Part shown: one piece after another, positions 8,862 through 17,270 of the stretch
Layout: every line of letters begins with the position of its first letter
Numbering within the stretch: position 1 is the first letter of the stretch
Source: Alphaproteobacteria bacterium
GTDB lineage: Bacteria; Pseudomonadota; Gammaproteobacteria; Burkholderiales; Burkholderiaceae_C
NCBI GenBank assembly: GCA_030054175.1
Contig: JASGCM010000006.1
Span: 62,001 to 126,000, forward strand
Length of the DNA: 64,000 nucleotides
Direction of reading: 5' to 3'
Program-made: the position numbers and the translations under genes
The notes under the pieces: model-generated
Databases searched by the model: none
What the model was told of the DNA's origin: nothing
Seen by the model: the letters and a program-made list of their open reading frames with translations, nothing else

Positions 8862-10027
8862 ACAAAAACCTCCTCTTGTTGGCGTTGGCTCAAGGCCTGT
8901 TTCTGACCAACAACATCATTTTCATCGCCATCAATGGCTTGGTTGGGTTATCCCTGGCCCCGGTGGGCTGGATGGCCACCCTGCCTGTCATGGGCTATGT
9001 GGTGGGCGGCGCGGCCAGTACCGGATTGGTGGCGCGCAGCCAAGAGCGCTTCGGACGCAAGATGTCCTTCCAGATCGGTTTGTTTGTCGCCTTCATCTCT
9101 TGCGCTTTGTGCGCCTGGGCTGCCATGCTGCATCATTTCTGGGGTTTGGTAATCGCCACATTCATCGCCGGTTACTACAGCGCCAATGCCCAGTTGTACC
9201 GTTTTGCCGCTGCCGAATTGGCGCCAACCATCAAAGAAAAGGCGGTGTCCTTGGTGCTGGCCGGTGGTCTGCTTGGTGCCGTCATGGGGCCCTATTTCGC
9301 GACCCATACCAAAAACCTGCTCGACACCCCCTTTGCCGGTGCCTATGTCACCCTGTGCGTGGTGGCGTTGATCTCGGCCATCGTGATGTCGTTCATTCAG
9401 TTCCCCCCCGTCGTGCCCAAGAAAGCCGGCGATAGCGTGGGCCGGCCTTTGGCGGTCATCATGCGCCAACCGCTGTTCATCGTGGCTGCCATGGCGGCCG
9501 CCATCAGTTACGGCATCATGAACTTGCTCATGGCGGCTACCCCTTTGGCCATGCAGACCTGTGGGTTGGAGTTTGACAGCACCGCCACCGTCTTGCAGTG
9601 GCATGTGATCGGTATGTTCGCACCTGGCTTTTTTACCGGGCACCTCATCCAGCGTTTTGGGGTCTTGCGCATCATGAGCGTTGGCGTGCTTCTTAATATC
9701 GCGTGCATCGCCGTGGCCTTGTCAGGGGTCGATGTCACCGAGTTCCTGATCTCTTCTTTCTTGCTTGGCATTGGATGGAACTTCCTCTTCACGGGGTCTA
9801 CCACCTTGTCGTTGCAAGCCTATCGGCCGGAAGAGCGCGATCGGGCGCAAGGGGCCATCAACTTCTTCGTGTTTGCCACCATGGCCGTGAGTTCGTTTTC
9901 TTCCGGTGCGTTGGTCACCACGCAGGGCTGGACTTGGCTCAACCTGGGCTCGATTGTGCCCATCGTCGTCATTGCCGTGGCCTTGATCTGGACCGCTATG
10001 CGTCTGCCCACCGCGCCAAAACCGTGA
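8858..10027 (+). CDS. MFS family permease, possible tetronate transporter
   Basis: A 389-residue major facilitator protein with about 12 membrane helices. It starts [19 protein letters not shown] by an ATGA overlap with otnI. The helix-2/3 loop motif is degenerate ([14 protein letters not shown]), keeping the RFGRK core. Its place at the end of the otnKCI run suggests uptake of a four-carbon acid sugar, but this is inference from position only. Its last 32 bases overlap the 3' end of rsmE on the other strand (convergent genes), leaving no room for a separate terminator. Confidence 0.85.
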   Translation: MNKNLLLLALAQGLFLTNNIIFIAINGLVGLSLAPVGWMATLPVMGYVVGGAASTGLVARSQERFGRKMSFQIGLFVAFISCALCAWAAMLHHFWGLVIATFIAGYYSANAQLYRFAAAELAPTIKEKAVSLVLAGGLLGAVMGPYFATHTKNLLDTPFAGAYVTLCVVALISAIVMSFIQFPPVVPKKAGDSVGRPLAVIMRQPLFIVAAMAAAISYGIMNLLMAATPLAMQTCGLEFDSTATVLQWHVIGMFAPGFFTGHLIQRFGVLRIMSVGVLLNIACIAVALSGVDVTEFLISSFLLGIGWNFLFTGSTTLSLQAYRPEERDRAQGAINFFVFATMAVSSFSSGALVTTQGWTWLNLGSIVPIVVIAVALIWTAMRLPTAPKP

Positions 10028-10721
10028 TTGCCGCCGTCTCTGTGCGCAACACGCTGGACCCCAGTGACACCGCTGCGTAGCCCATGGCCTGCAAAGCCTG
10101 TTCCTCACCTGGACTCCAACCCCCCTCCGGACCCAAGGCGGCACAAAGCGCTTGGCCTGTTCCCAATGCCAGCGATGACCAGGGGGTCGCTTCAGGGGAC
10201 AAACTCAAGCGCATCCGACAAATCTCAGAATCGATACTGGACGAATCAGACAACCATTGATTCAACGAGCAGACGGGTTCGATCACAGGCATCCAATCCC
10301 GCCCCGATTGCTCACAGGCCCCTGCTGCGATGGCTTGCCAGTGAACCACCCGCTTGGCGGCGCGCTCTCCAGCCAAGCGCACCACTGTGCGCTCGGTCAG
10401 TAAAGGCACCAGACGGGTGGCGCCCAATTCGGTGGCTTTCTCCACCAACCAGTCCATGCGCTCGTTGGCTGGAATGCCCACCGCCAATGTAATGGTTCGA
10501 CCAACCGGCAAGGACAAGGCGCGGGTGGACTGGGCCATGGCTTGTACCCGTTGACGTCCCATAGACACGATCTGTCCCCGCCAGGCAGCGCCTGAGCCAT
10601 CAAACAAATCCAGTGGATCGCCAGGTTGCAGTCGCAGCACCTGTGCATGACGTGCGGCCGAGTCGGGAAAATCAAAGGTCTCGCCCAGACGCACGACCAG
10701 CGGGCAATACAGGCGAGTCAT
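9996..10721 (-). CDS. rsmE: 16S rRNA (uracil(1498)-N(3))-methyltransferase RsmE
   Basis: A 241-residue SPOUT-class methyltransferase that methylates U1498 of 16S rRNA. It has an N-terminal PUA-like domain (HAQVLRLQPGDPLDLFDGSG) and the C-terminal knot with ALGPEGGWSPGEEQAL and LGSSVLRTETAA, the two diagnostic S-adenosylmethionine-binding motifs. PANERMDWLVEKATELG is the conserved middle block. Its ATG at 10721 overlaps the amgK stop (ATGA), so it is translated behind amgK. Confidence 0.94.
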   Translation of the reverse strand: MTRLYCPLVVRLGETFDFPDSAARHAQVLRLQPGDPLDLFDGSGAAWRGQIVSMGRQRVQAMAQSTRALSLPVGRTITLAVGIPANERMDWLVEKATELGATRLVPLLTERTVVRLAGERAAKRVVHWQAIAAGACEQSGRDWMPVIEPVCSLNQWLSDSSSIDSEICRMRLSLSPEATPWSSLALGTGQALCAALGPEGGWSPGEEQALQAMGYAAVSLGSSVLRTETAAITVLARWADA

Positions 10722-11809
10722 CCCACGCGCCCAAACGCTATGCCCATGGCGGGCGTGGCACCTTCGATCTCATCGAGCAGCCGCAGCAGCGCTGCCAACT
10801 CTCGGTACCGGGAGGCGGTTGAGCGGATGTAGTGAATGAAGCGTGGTGCATCGGCCAGATACTTGGGTTTGCCATCGCGCAGGGTCAAACGGGCAAAAAT
10901 GCCGGCCACCTTCAGGTGGCGTTGCAAGCTCATCCACTCCACGGCACGGTAGAAGGCGCCGAAGTCCTGCGACCAATCTTCGAAGTCGAGCAAGCCCGTT
11001 TTTCGGGCAATCTCCCAGTAACGTACGCTGACATCGAGCACCAGCTCCTCGTCCCAGCTGATGAAGGCATCGCGCATCAGACTGGCGATGTCGTAGGTCA
11101 CCGGCCCATACAAAGCATCCTGAAAGTCCAACACGCCCAAAGGGCCTTGGCCATCATCGCTCACCATCAGATTGCGAGGCATGAAGTCACGGTGCACATA
11201 GACCTGGGGCGCGGCCAGATTGCGGCGTACGATCAGGTCAAAGGATTGTTGCAGCACCGTCTGTTGCTTTTCGTTCAGGGTCTGGCCCTTGTGCTGGGCC
11301 ACGTACCAATCTGGAAACAAGCTCAATTCGCGTCGCAAAACCGCCTCGTCGTACACCGGCAGAACGCCAGCCTTGCTGGCCTGTTGCCAAGGTAATAACA
11401 CATCCAGTGCCAGCTTGAACCAAGGCAAGTTGGCGCCTGCGGCTTGTTCGTCCATGCATTGCATGAGTGTGCGCTGCCCCAAATCACTCAGCAACATGAA
11501 GCCCTGCGCCTCGTCCCAGGCCAGTATCCTGGGCGCATTCAAGCCAGCTTGAGCCATCAATTCGGCCACTTGCACGAAGGGGCGGCAATTTTCCTTGTCC
11601 GGAGGTGCGTCCATGATGACCCGTGTACCGGCAATGGAGTCGATGCGGAAATAGCGCCTGAAACTGGCGTCCGCGGAAGCCAATCGCACCGTCTCGGCCT
11701 TCAGGCCTTGATCGGCCGTCAAGCCATTGAGCCAGCTCAGAAAAGCCGGGGCGCGGTCAGGCTCGGGCCAACCCAAGTCGGTGATGAAGTCGGGAAGTGT
11801 AGGGCTCAT
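10718..11809 (-). CDS. amgK: N-acetylmuramate/N-acetylglucosamine kinase AmgK (APH-fold kinase)
   Basis: A 363-residue aminoglycoside-phosphotransferase-fold kinase. The catalytic loop is YVHRDFMPRNLMV and the metal-binding loop is LGVLDFQDALYGP. In Pseudomonas, AmgK phosphorylates the anomeric carbon of MurNAc/GlcNAc in a recycling route that bypasses early peptidoglycan synthesis and also bypasses MurA, the fosfomycin target. The partner MurU is encoded at 21.1-21.9 kb, which supports this specific assignment. The gene is divergent from lptD, as in many proteobacteria, with about 85 bases between the chosen starts. Confidence 0.85.
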   Translation of the reverse strand: MSPTLPDFITDLGWPEPDRAPAFLSWLNGLTADQGLKAETVRLASADASFRRYFRIDSIAGTRVIMDAPPDKENCRPFVQVAELMAQAGLNAPRILAWDEAQGFMLLSDLGQRTLMQCMDEQAAGANLPWFKLALDVLLPWQQASKAGVLPVYDEAVLRRELSLFPDWYVAQHKGQTLNEKQQTVLQQSFDLIVRRNLAAPQVYVHRDFMPRNLMVSDDGQGPLGVLDFQDALYGPVTYDIASLMRDAFISWDEELVLDVSVRYWEIARKTGLLDFEDWSQDFGAFYRAVEWMSLQRHLKVAGIFARLTLRDGKPKYLADAPRFIHYIRSTASRYRELAALLRLLDEIEGATPAMGIAFGRVG

Positions 11810-11894
11810 GGATAATGGATTGTAATTTCCAGACGATCGCTCCCCGATGTTGCCCCGCTTTGGTCCCTGTCACCCCTGTTCCATTTCCATCCCG

Positions 11895-14297
11895 ATGAAC
11901 CGTGGCATCGGTACAAAAGTGATGCGTTTGCTGGCGACGGTCTGCTTGGCTCAGGCAGTCTTGGGGAATGCTTGGGGCCAAGAACGAACGACCCCGCAGG
12001 GCAGATCCAGCAACGCCTTGCAGGAAAAAATATCGAGCGAACAACGCGCCTTGCGCCCCACTTTGATCGAAGCCGACGTCATCAGCGGCACTCCCGACAT
12101 AGAGTTGAAGCTACAAGGCAACGCCACCCTGCGTCGGGCCGATACGCTGATCCGTGCCGATCGCATCAACTATGACATCGAGCAGGATCGAATGCACGCA
12201 TTCGGTTCGGTGCGACTTAACCGTTCGGGCAATGTATTTGAAGGCACCGAACTTGATTTGTCCGTCGATGCATTCAGCGGTTTTTTCTCCAAGCCCAGTT
12301 ACCGTTTTTTAAGAGGGGGAGGCTACGGCCAGGCCAGCCGGATCGAGTTCATCGACGATCAGCGGGCCGTCGCCCGCGACGCCAACTACACGACCTGCAC
12401 TGCTCAGCCAGGGCCGGGTTGGTTGCCCGAATGGATCATCAAGGCCACCCGCTTGGATCTCGACAACGAGCGCAACGAAGCCCGAGCCCGTGGTGCCACA
12501 TTGAGGTTCAAAGACGTGACCGTGCCGGTGCCCGACATCAGTTTCCCACTGAATGAAAACCGCAAATCCGGTTTGCTTCCACCCCTGATTGGCGTTGACA
12601 CCATCAACGGCCTGACTTATATACAGCCTTATTACATCAACCTGGCACCGAATCGAGATGCCACCCTCACGACCAATGTGTATGCTCGTCGAGGGGTCAG
12701 CTTGGGTGGTGAGTTCAGGTACCTAGAGAGCACCCTTCCGGATACCCGTGGAGAGATCCGTCTCAACTACATGCCTCAAGACGAGTTGCGGGGCGGCCAG
12801 CGTTGGTCGTACGCGCAGCAGCATACGGGTTACACGCAATTGGCGGGGCAGGACTTGCGTTTGAACGTCAACCTGAACCGGGTCAGCGATGACAACTATT
12901 GGAAAGATTTCCCTTTTTCCTTTGGGGCCCTCAATCAACGCTTGTTGCCTGCTGACTTTCAACTCAGCAGCACCCGGGGAGAATGGACCACCAGCCTGCG
13001 CAGCCTGCGTTGGCAAACCATCCAAGACGTCAACTCCCCACTCACCCCGCCATACAACCGCAGCCCTCAAGTTCAGGTGCAATACAACCGCTTTGGCGAG
13101 AGTTGGGATGTCGGCTGGACCAATGACCTGACGGCTTTTAGCGCCGATCGCATGCAAGCTTGTCTGAGTTCGCAAACCAGCAGCTCAGCCAATGTGCAAA
13201 CCGATTGCCAACCCAACGCCAATCGGCTTGTCAGTCAATTTCGCCTTGCCCGCCCGATCCAAACGGGCGGACTGACCTTGACGCCCAAACTCATGGTCAC
13301 AGGGCGCCAATACGAGTACGAGGGTGCGGGCATGGGGGCCGATGGCAGCCGCTATGCACAGGCCCAGACTTTGCCTACTTTTAGCCTAGATGCCATGGCC
13401 CGTTTCGAGCGCAACACCACCTTGCAGGGGCGCGATTGGATACAAACCCTGGAGCCGCGTGCGTTTTTCGTCCACACACCCTACCGCGACCAATCGATGT
13501 TCCCGTTATATGACAGCGCCCGTTACGACTTCAATTTCGCCACCGTTTTCACCGAAAACGCTTACTCTGGTTATGACCGCATCGCTGACAATCGTCTGCT
13601 GACCCTGGGCGCCATCACACGTTTCCTGAATCCCGCCGATGGCTCCGAAGGTGCGCGCTTTGGTATTGCCCAGCGCCTGCGCTTGAAAGAACAACAGGTT
13701 TTGTTGCCCAATGAAGTCAAACTCAACGACCGACTCAGCGATTTGTTGCTGGGTGCAACGATCAATCTGAACCGACAGTGGCTGATCGATTCCACCGTGC
13801 AATTCAATCCAAAGACCAATACTTCTGAACGCTCCGCGATTGGCGCCCGCTACAACCCCAGCCCCTATCGCCTGGTTAACGTGTCTTACCGCAATCAAAC
13901 CCAGTTTCAGAGCGAGTTGATTGACATTGCTTGGCAGTGGCCGCTCAACGACCTGTGGGGGGATCGAGGTAAAAACCTCAGTCCCGGGCAAGGGCAAGGC
14001 GATGGCCGTTGGTATTCCGTGGCTCGCATGAACTACAGCCTGCAAGACAAACGCCTGATCGATACTTTGATGGGCCTGGAATATGACGCCGGCTGTTGGT
14101 TGGGGCGGGTGGTGGTTCAGCAGCAACAATTGGGGGTTTTGGTGAACAACCGCCGGATCATGTTCCAATTGGAGTTTTCCGGCTTTGGCCGGGTCGGCGC
14201 CAACCCACTGCAACAACTTCAGACACAGATACCGCGCTACCAGATGCTGCGCGACACTCGCTTGACGCCTCCCAGCCGTTTTGGACTGTACGATTGA
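11895..14297 (+). CDS. lptD: LPS-assembly outer-membrane protein LptD
   Basis: About 800 residues. A signal peptide (MRLLATVCLAQAVLGNAWGQE core) precedes a periplasmic OstA-like domain (LIEADVISGTPDIELKLQGN, GSVRLNRSGNVFEGTELDL) and a large C-terminal beta-barrel with many aromatic/Gly/Arg strands. LptD inserts lipopolysaccharide into the outer leaflet with LptE. Cysteines at YTTCTAQ and DAGCWLG match conserved disulfide positions, though only one Cys replaces the adjacent pair of E. coli. ATGs at 11847, 11895 and 11922 are possible; 11895 was chosen as a compromise because all lead into the signal peptide and none has a strong ribosome site. Confidence 0.94.
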   Translation: MNRGIGTKVMRLLATVCLAQAVLGNAWGQERTTPQGRSSNALQEKISSEQRALRPTLIEADVISGTPDIELKLQGNATLRRADTLIRADRINYDIEQDRMHAFGSVRLNRSGNVFEGTELDLSVDAFSGFFSKPSYRFLRGGGYGQASRIEFIDDQRAVARDANYTTCTAQPGPGWLPEWIIKATRLDLDNERNEARARGATLRFKDVTVPVPDISFPLNENRKSGLLPPLIGVDTINGLTYIQPYYINLAPNRDATLTTNVYARRGVSLGGEFRYLESTLPDTRGEIRLNYMPQDELRGGQRWSYAQQHTGYTQLAGQDLRLNVNLNRVSDDNYWKDFPFSFGALNQRLLPADFQLSSTRGEWTTSLRSLRWQTIQDVNSPLTPPYNRSPQVQVQYNRFGESWDVGWTNDLTAFSADRMQACLSSQTSSSANVQTDCQPNANRLVSQFRLARPIQTGGLTLTPKLMVTGRQYEYEGAGMGADGSRYAQAQTLPTFSLDAMARFERNTTLQGRDWIQTLEPRAFFVHTPYRDQSMFPLYDSARYDFNFATVFTENAYSGYDRIADNRLLTLGAITRFLNPADGSEGARFGIAQRLRLKEQQVLLPNEVKLNDRLSDLLLGATINLNRQWLIDSTVQFNPKTNTSERSAIGARYNPSPYRLVNVSYRNQTQFQSELIDIAWQWPLNDLWGDRGKNLSPGQGQGDGRWYSVARMNYSLQDKRLIDTLMGLEYDAGCWLGRVVVQQQQLGVLVNNRRIMFQLEFSGFGRVGANPLQQLQTQIPRYQMLRDTRLTPPSRFGLYD

Positions 14298-14301
14298 TCC
14301 C

Positions 14302-15672
14302 ATGTCACTGAAAAACGTCTTCGATCCTCGCCCCTGGATGGCCTTAGGGCTTGTGCTGCTCAGCCTGGGTGGTCTTGCGCAAACATTGCGCGCCTCGGGA
14401 AATGCCTCGGGGGTTGGACTCAATGTCTCCCCCAACTTGCTCGCCACTCCCGACCGGTCAGTGAACTTCATTGTGGCCCTGGTCGACAACGAGCCCATCA
14501 CCAACCACGATGTGCGCATGGCTGTCGAGCGGCTGCGCGTGCAAGCCCAACAGTCAGGCATGAGTGTCCCGCCAGACACTTTGGCCAACGACGCATTGGA
14601 GTTGCTTATTTTTGAGCGCAGTCAACTGCAATGGGCCGTTCAAACGGGCGTCAAGGTCAACGAGGAAGAACTGGAGTCTTTGGCCGCTTCGGTGGCGGCG
14701 CGCAACCAGCTCTCGATCGAGGACTTCTACCGTGCGCTCGAGCGCCAGGGTGTCAGCCAGAAACGTTTCTTTCAAAATCTGCGTGAACAGCAAATACTGC
14801 AACGTTTGCGCGATCGTGACGTGCCGGGGCGCATCAATATCACAGAACCCGAGATCGACCGTTTCCTGACACGACAAAAAGCGGCCCTGGTGCAAAATGC
14901 GCGTTTGGAATTGGCCCAGATTTTGGTCAGCTTGCCCGACGCCGCTACCCCAGAGCAAGTCGCACAGGCCGATCAAACCGCGCGCCAGTGGCGGCGTGAC
15001 ATCGAACAAGGCGCCGATTTCTTCGACCTCGCTCGACAACGCTCACAAGCCATGGACCGACAGCAAGGCGGTCGCATGGGAATGCGTGAGGCCAATCGCT
15101 ACCCTGAATTATTTGTTCAGGCCACACAGGACTTGCCCGTGGGGGGGGTGGCTGGACCCGTCCGCTCCGGTGCGGGCTTTCACTTGTTGAAACTCATTGA
15201 GCGCCAGCAGCCCAATGTACTGACCATGGTTCAAACCCGTGCTCGGCATATTCTTCTCAAGCCCGGCGGCAACCTGAGCCAAGCTGCAGCCCGTGCCCGC
15301 CTGGTTCAATTCAAGTCCGAGATTGAGCGAGGAATGGCCGATTTCGCACAAGTCGCCCGCGAGCAGTCTCAAGACGGCAGCGCCTCTGACGGGGGGGATT
15401 TGGGCTGGGCCACGCCCGGGCAGTTCGTGCCTGAGTTCGAGCAAGTCATGAACGAATTGCAGCCCGGACAAATTTCCGAACCATTGGTGTCGCGCTTTGG
15501 TGTGCACCTGATTCAAGTCAATGAACGCAGAGAAGTCCCCCTGACCCCACGTCAGGAGCGTGAGTACGCTCGCAATGCGTTGCGCGAGACCAAATACAAC
15601 GAAACCCTGGAGTCTTGGGCCAAAGAGCTGCGAGGTCGGGCCTTCATCGAATACCGCGAGCCGCCCCAGTGA
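14302..15672 (+). CDS. surA: periplasmic chaperone/peptidyl-prolyl isomerase SurA
   Basis: A 456-residue periplasmic chaperone for outer-membrane proteins, including LptD encoded just upstream. After a signal-like N-terminus ([18 protein letters not shown]) comes the SurA N-domain ([20 protein letters not shown]) and two parvulin-type PpiC domains, at roughly residues 200-300 and 310-415 (second: [28 protein letters not shown]). The start lies four bases after the lptD stop, and its TGA is overlapped by the GTG of rsmA, so lptD-surA-rsmA form one operon. pdxA, often found between surA and rsmA, is absent. Confidence 0.94.
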   Translation: MSLKNVFDPRPWMALGLVLLSLGGLAQTLRASGNASGVGLNVSPNLLATPDRSVNFIVALVDNEPITNHDVRMAVERLRVQAQQSGMSVPPDTLANDALELLIFERSQLQWAVQTGVKVNEEELESLAASVAARNQLSIEDFYRALERQGVSQKRFFQNLREQQILQRLRDRDVPGRINITEPEIDRFLTRQKAALVQNARLELAQILVSLPDAATPEQVAQADQTARQWRRDIEQGADFFDLARQRSQAMDRQQGGRMGMREANRYPELFVQATQDLPVGGVAGPVRSGAGFHLLKLIERQQPNVLTMVQTRARHILLKPGGNLSQAAARARLVQFKSEIERGMADFAQVAREQSQDGSASDGGDLGWATPGQFVPEFEQVMNELQPGQISEPLVSRFGVHLIQVNERREVPLTPRQEREYARNALRETKYNETLESWAKELRGRAFIEYREPPQ

Positions 15673-16436
15673 AACATGTCGCGCGCAAGCGCTTTGGGCA
15701 GCATTTTCTCACCGACACAGGGGCCATCGACGACATCGTTCGGCTGATTGCTCCTCAGCCCAGCCAGCCCATGGTGGAGGTTGGGCCGGGTTTGGCGGCG
15801 CTTACCCAGCCTTTGATGGAGCGAGTCGGTCGCTTGACGGTCATTGAACTCGACCGTGATTTGGCAGCTCGTCTGCGCCGCCATGGTCAATTACAGGTCA
15901 TCGAGTCCGATGTCTTGCAAGTCGACTTCACACAATTGGCCGCTGAACTGCATACCCAGAGACTGCGGGTGGTGGGTAACCTGCCTTACAACATCTCCAC
16001 CCCCATTTTGTTTCATCTGCTCGATCATGCAACTGTGGTCCAAGACCAGCACTTCATGCTGCAAAAAGAAGTCATCGAGCGCATGGTGGCACCACCCTCA
16101 TGTGCGGCGTACGGACGGCTCAGCGTCATGTTGCAATGGCGCTATGACATGGAAAACCTCATGCATATCGGTCCTGAGGCTTTTGACCCCCCCCCTCGCG
16201 TGGATAGCGCCATCGTGCGCATGGTGCCCAAAATAGAACCACTGAGCTTGGATGTGGCCGTCTTGAGCGAACTGGTTCAGGTGGCCTTCAGCCAACGTCG
16301 CAAACTGCTGCGCCACACCCTGGGGGTGTGGTTGCAGCAACGGGGTTGGGAGGTGGAGTTTGATGTGCAAAGGCGGGCAGAAGAAGTGCCCGCCGAGGCC
16401 TACTGGCGCTTGGCTCAGGCTGCTGTCAACCAGTAG
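15669..16436 (+). CDS. rsmA: 16S rRNA (adenine(1518)-N(6)/adenine(1519)-N(6))-dimethyltransferase
   Basis: A 255-residue KsgA/RsmA enzyme that dimethylates A1518 and A1519 of 16S rRNA. It has the N-terminal [19 protein letters not shown]-binding [14 protein letters not shown], catalytic NLPYNIST and the [14 protein letters not shown] block, which is encoded by a run of nine C. The GTG at 15669 is the start because it overlaps the surA stop (GTGA) and gives the usual short N-terminus before RKRFGQHF. It is convergent with the barstar-like gene, overlapping by 22 bases. Confidence 0.95.
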   Translation: MKHVARKRFGQHFLTDTGAIDDIVRLIAPQPSQPMVEVGPGLAALTQPLMERVGRLTVIELDRDLAARLRRHGQLQVIESDVLQVDFTQLAAELHTQRLRVVGNLPYNISTPILFHLLDHATVVQDQHFMLQKEVIERMVAPPSCAAYGRLSVMLQWRYDMENLMHIGPEAFDPPPRVDSAIVRMVPKIEPLSLDVAVLSELVQVAFSQRRKLLRHTLGVWLQQRGWEVEFDVQRRAEEVPAEAYWRLAQAAVNQ

Positions 16437-16984
16437 CCTGCATTGAAGGGGCTGCTCATGCGCAAGGCCATGGGTGAAATGTCGACCAGTTTGTCGGTGG
16501 GCATCTTTTCGACTTCACCGACTTCGATTCCCAAAGTTTCGGGCGACAAGGCCCGATCCCCTTCGGCCACTGGCGCACGAGCTACCGAGAAAGAGTAGAA
16601 GCAGCGGAAGGGAACCTTGCGATCCGACCAGTAGTCCGCAATCTCACGAAAGACATCCAACAACTGCTCGCGCGCTTCTTTGTCGAATTTGGCGTGTGCA
16701 GGCAGATGCTCAAGTACAAGTATGAAACCAGGTTGCGGCCCAGACTTGTGCAGGGGGTCTGTCATGCCGTCATAGAGCGAGTCGAAATTCTTGCTCGAAT
16801 GGGCAGCCAACATGAACTCTTGAGTGATCGTGTCGAGCACGTCTTGTTTACTCAGGGCCTGTGACAGGTTGGCATACAAAAAGTGATGCCCCAGATCCTG
16901 GGCAGCCTGTTGCAAATCAGCGACGCGGTGTGCGCGAATCGACTGAACGATGTTGGTTTTCACATGACGAAGCGGCGTATCCAT
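16415..16984 (-). CDS. barstar-family (ribonuclease inhibitor) protein
   Basis: A 189-residue protein whose central part ([18 protein letters not shown], then [20 protein letters not shown]) matches the barstar fold: a beta-strand ending in YAxL, and the NFDSLYD helix equivalent to the barnase-binding region. Classical barstar is about 90 residues; this copy has extra N- and C-terminal segments. Start at 16984 because AAGGAAG lies about ten bases upstream. No barnase-like ribonuclease gene is nearby, so it may act on a ribonuclease encoded elsewhere or have another role; this is not resolved by sequence. Confidence 0.82.
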   Translation of the reverse strand: MDTPLRHVKTNIVQSIRAHRVADLQQAAQDLGHHFLYANLSQALSKQDVLDTITQEFMLAAHSSKNFDSLYDGMTDPLHKSGPQPGFILVLEHLPAHAKFDKEAREQLLDVFREIADYWSDRKVPFRCFYSFSVARAPVAEGDRALSPETLGIEVGEVEKMPTDKLVDISPMALRMSSPFNAGYWLTAA

Positions 16985-17054
16985 CTTCGTGGCTTCCTTG
17001 TTATGGTCAAAACGCTGCGAAAAAAACAACGGCAAAACCGGGCAGGATCCCAAA

Positions 17055-17071
17055 ATGCTGCAAAGCAGCAT
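17055..17071 (-). terminator. weak terminator-like hairpin downstream of maeB
   Basis: A perfect 7-bp stem (ATGCTGC/GCAGCAT) with a three-base loop, followed on the minus strand by only three extra T residues. It lies in the 286-base gap between maeB and the barstar-like gene and could stop maeB transcription, but the short T run makes it weak. I saw no convincing promoter in the rest of this gap. Confidence 0.28.
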
Positions 17072-17270
17072 CGTGAGTGCCTTCTCGGGTTTACCCCAAA
17101 AAATCCACAATCGCTAGTGTGACCGAAAAGCCGCTAAAACGCAAGTCAAAGGGTATTAGCCCCGGAAAAGATGCATACCAATGAATTCACTCAGATTAAA
17201 TCCAATGCGATTCAAGAGTAAAAATAAACACTTATGTGTCCATTGATAGTGAGCGCCAACAAAAAATCAC

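Noticed and set aside
16189-16198. Run of nine C in rsmA as a possible phase-variable tract
   Set aside because: It encodes the conserved DPPPRVDSA motif and the frame is intact, so codon use explains it.
17116-17149. TTGACT ... CACACT as a promoter for the barstar-like gene
   Set aside because: The spacer would be about 22 bases, too long for a normal sigma-70 promoter.
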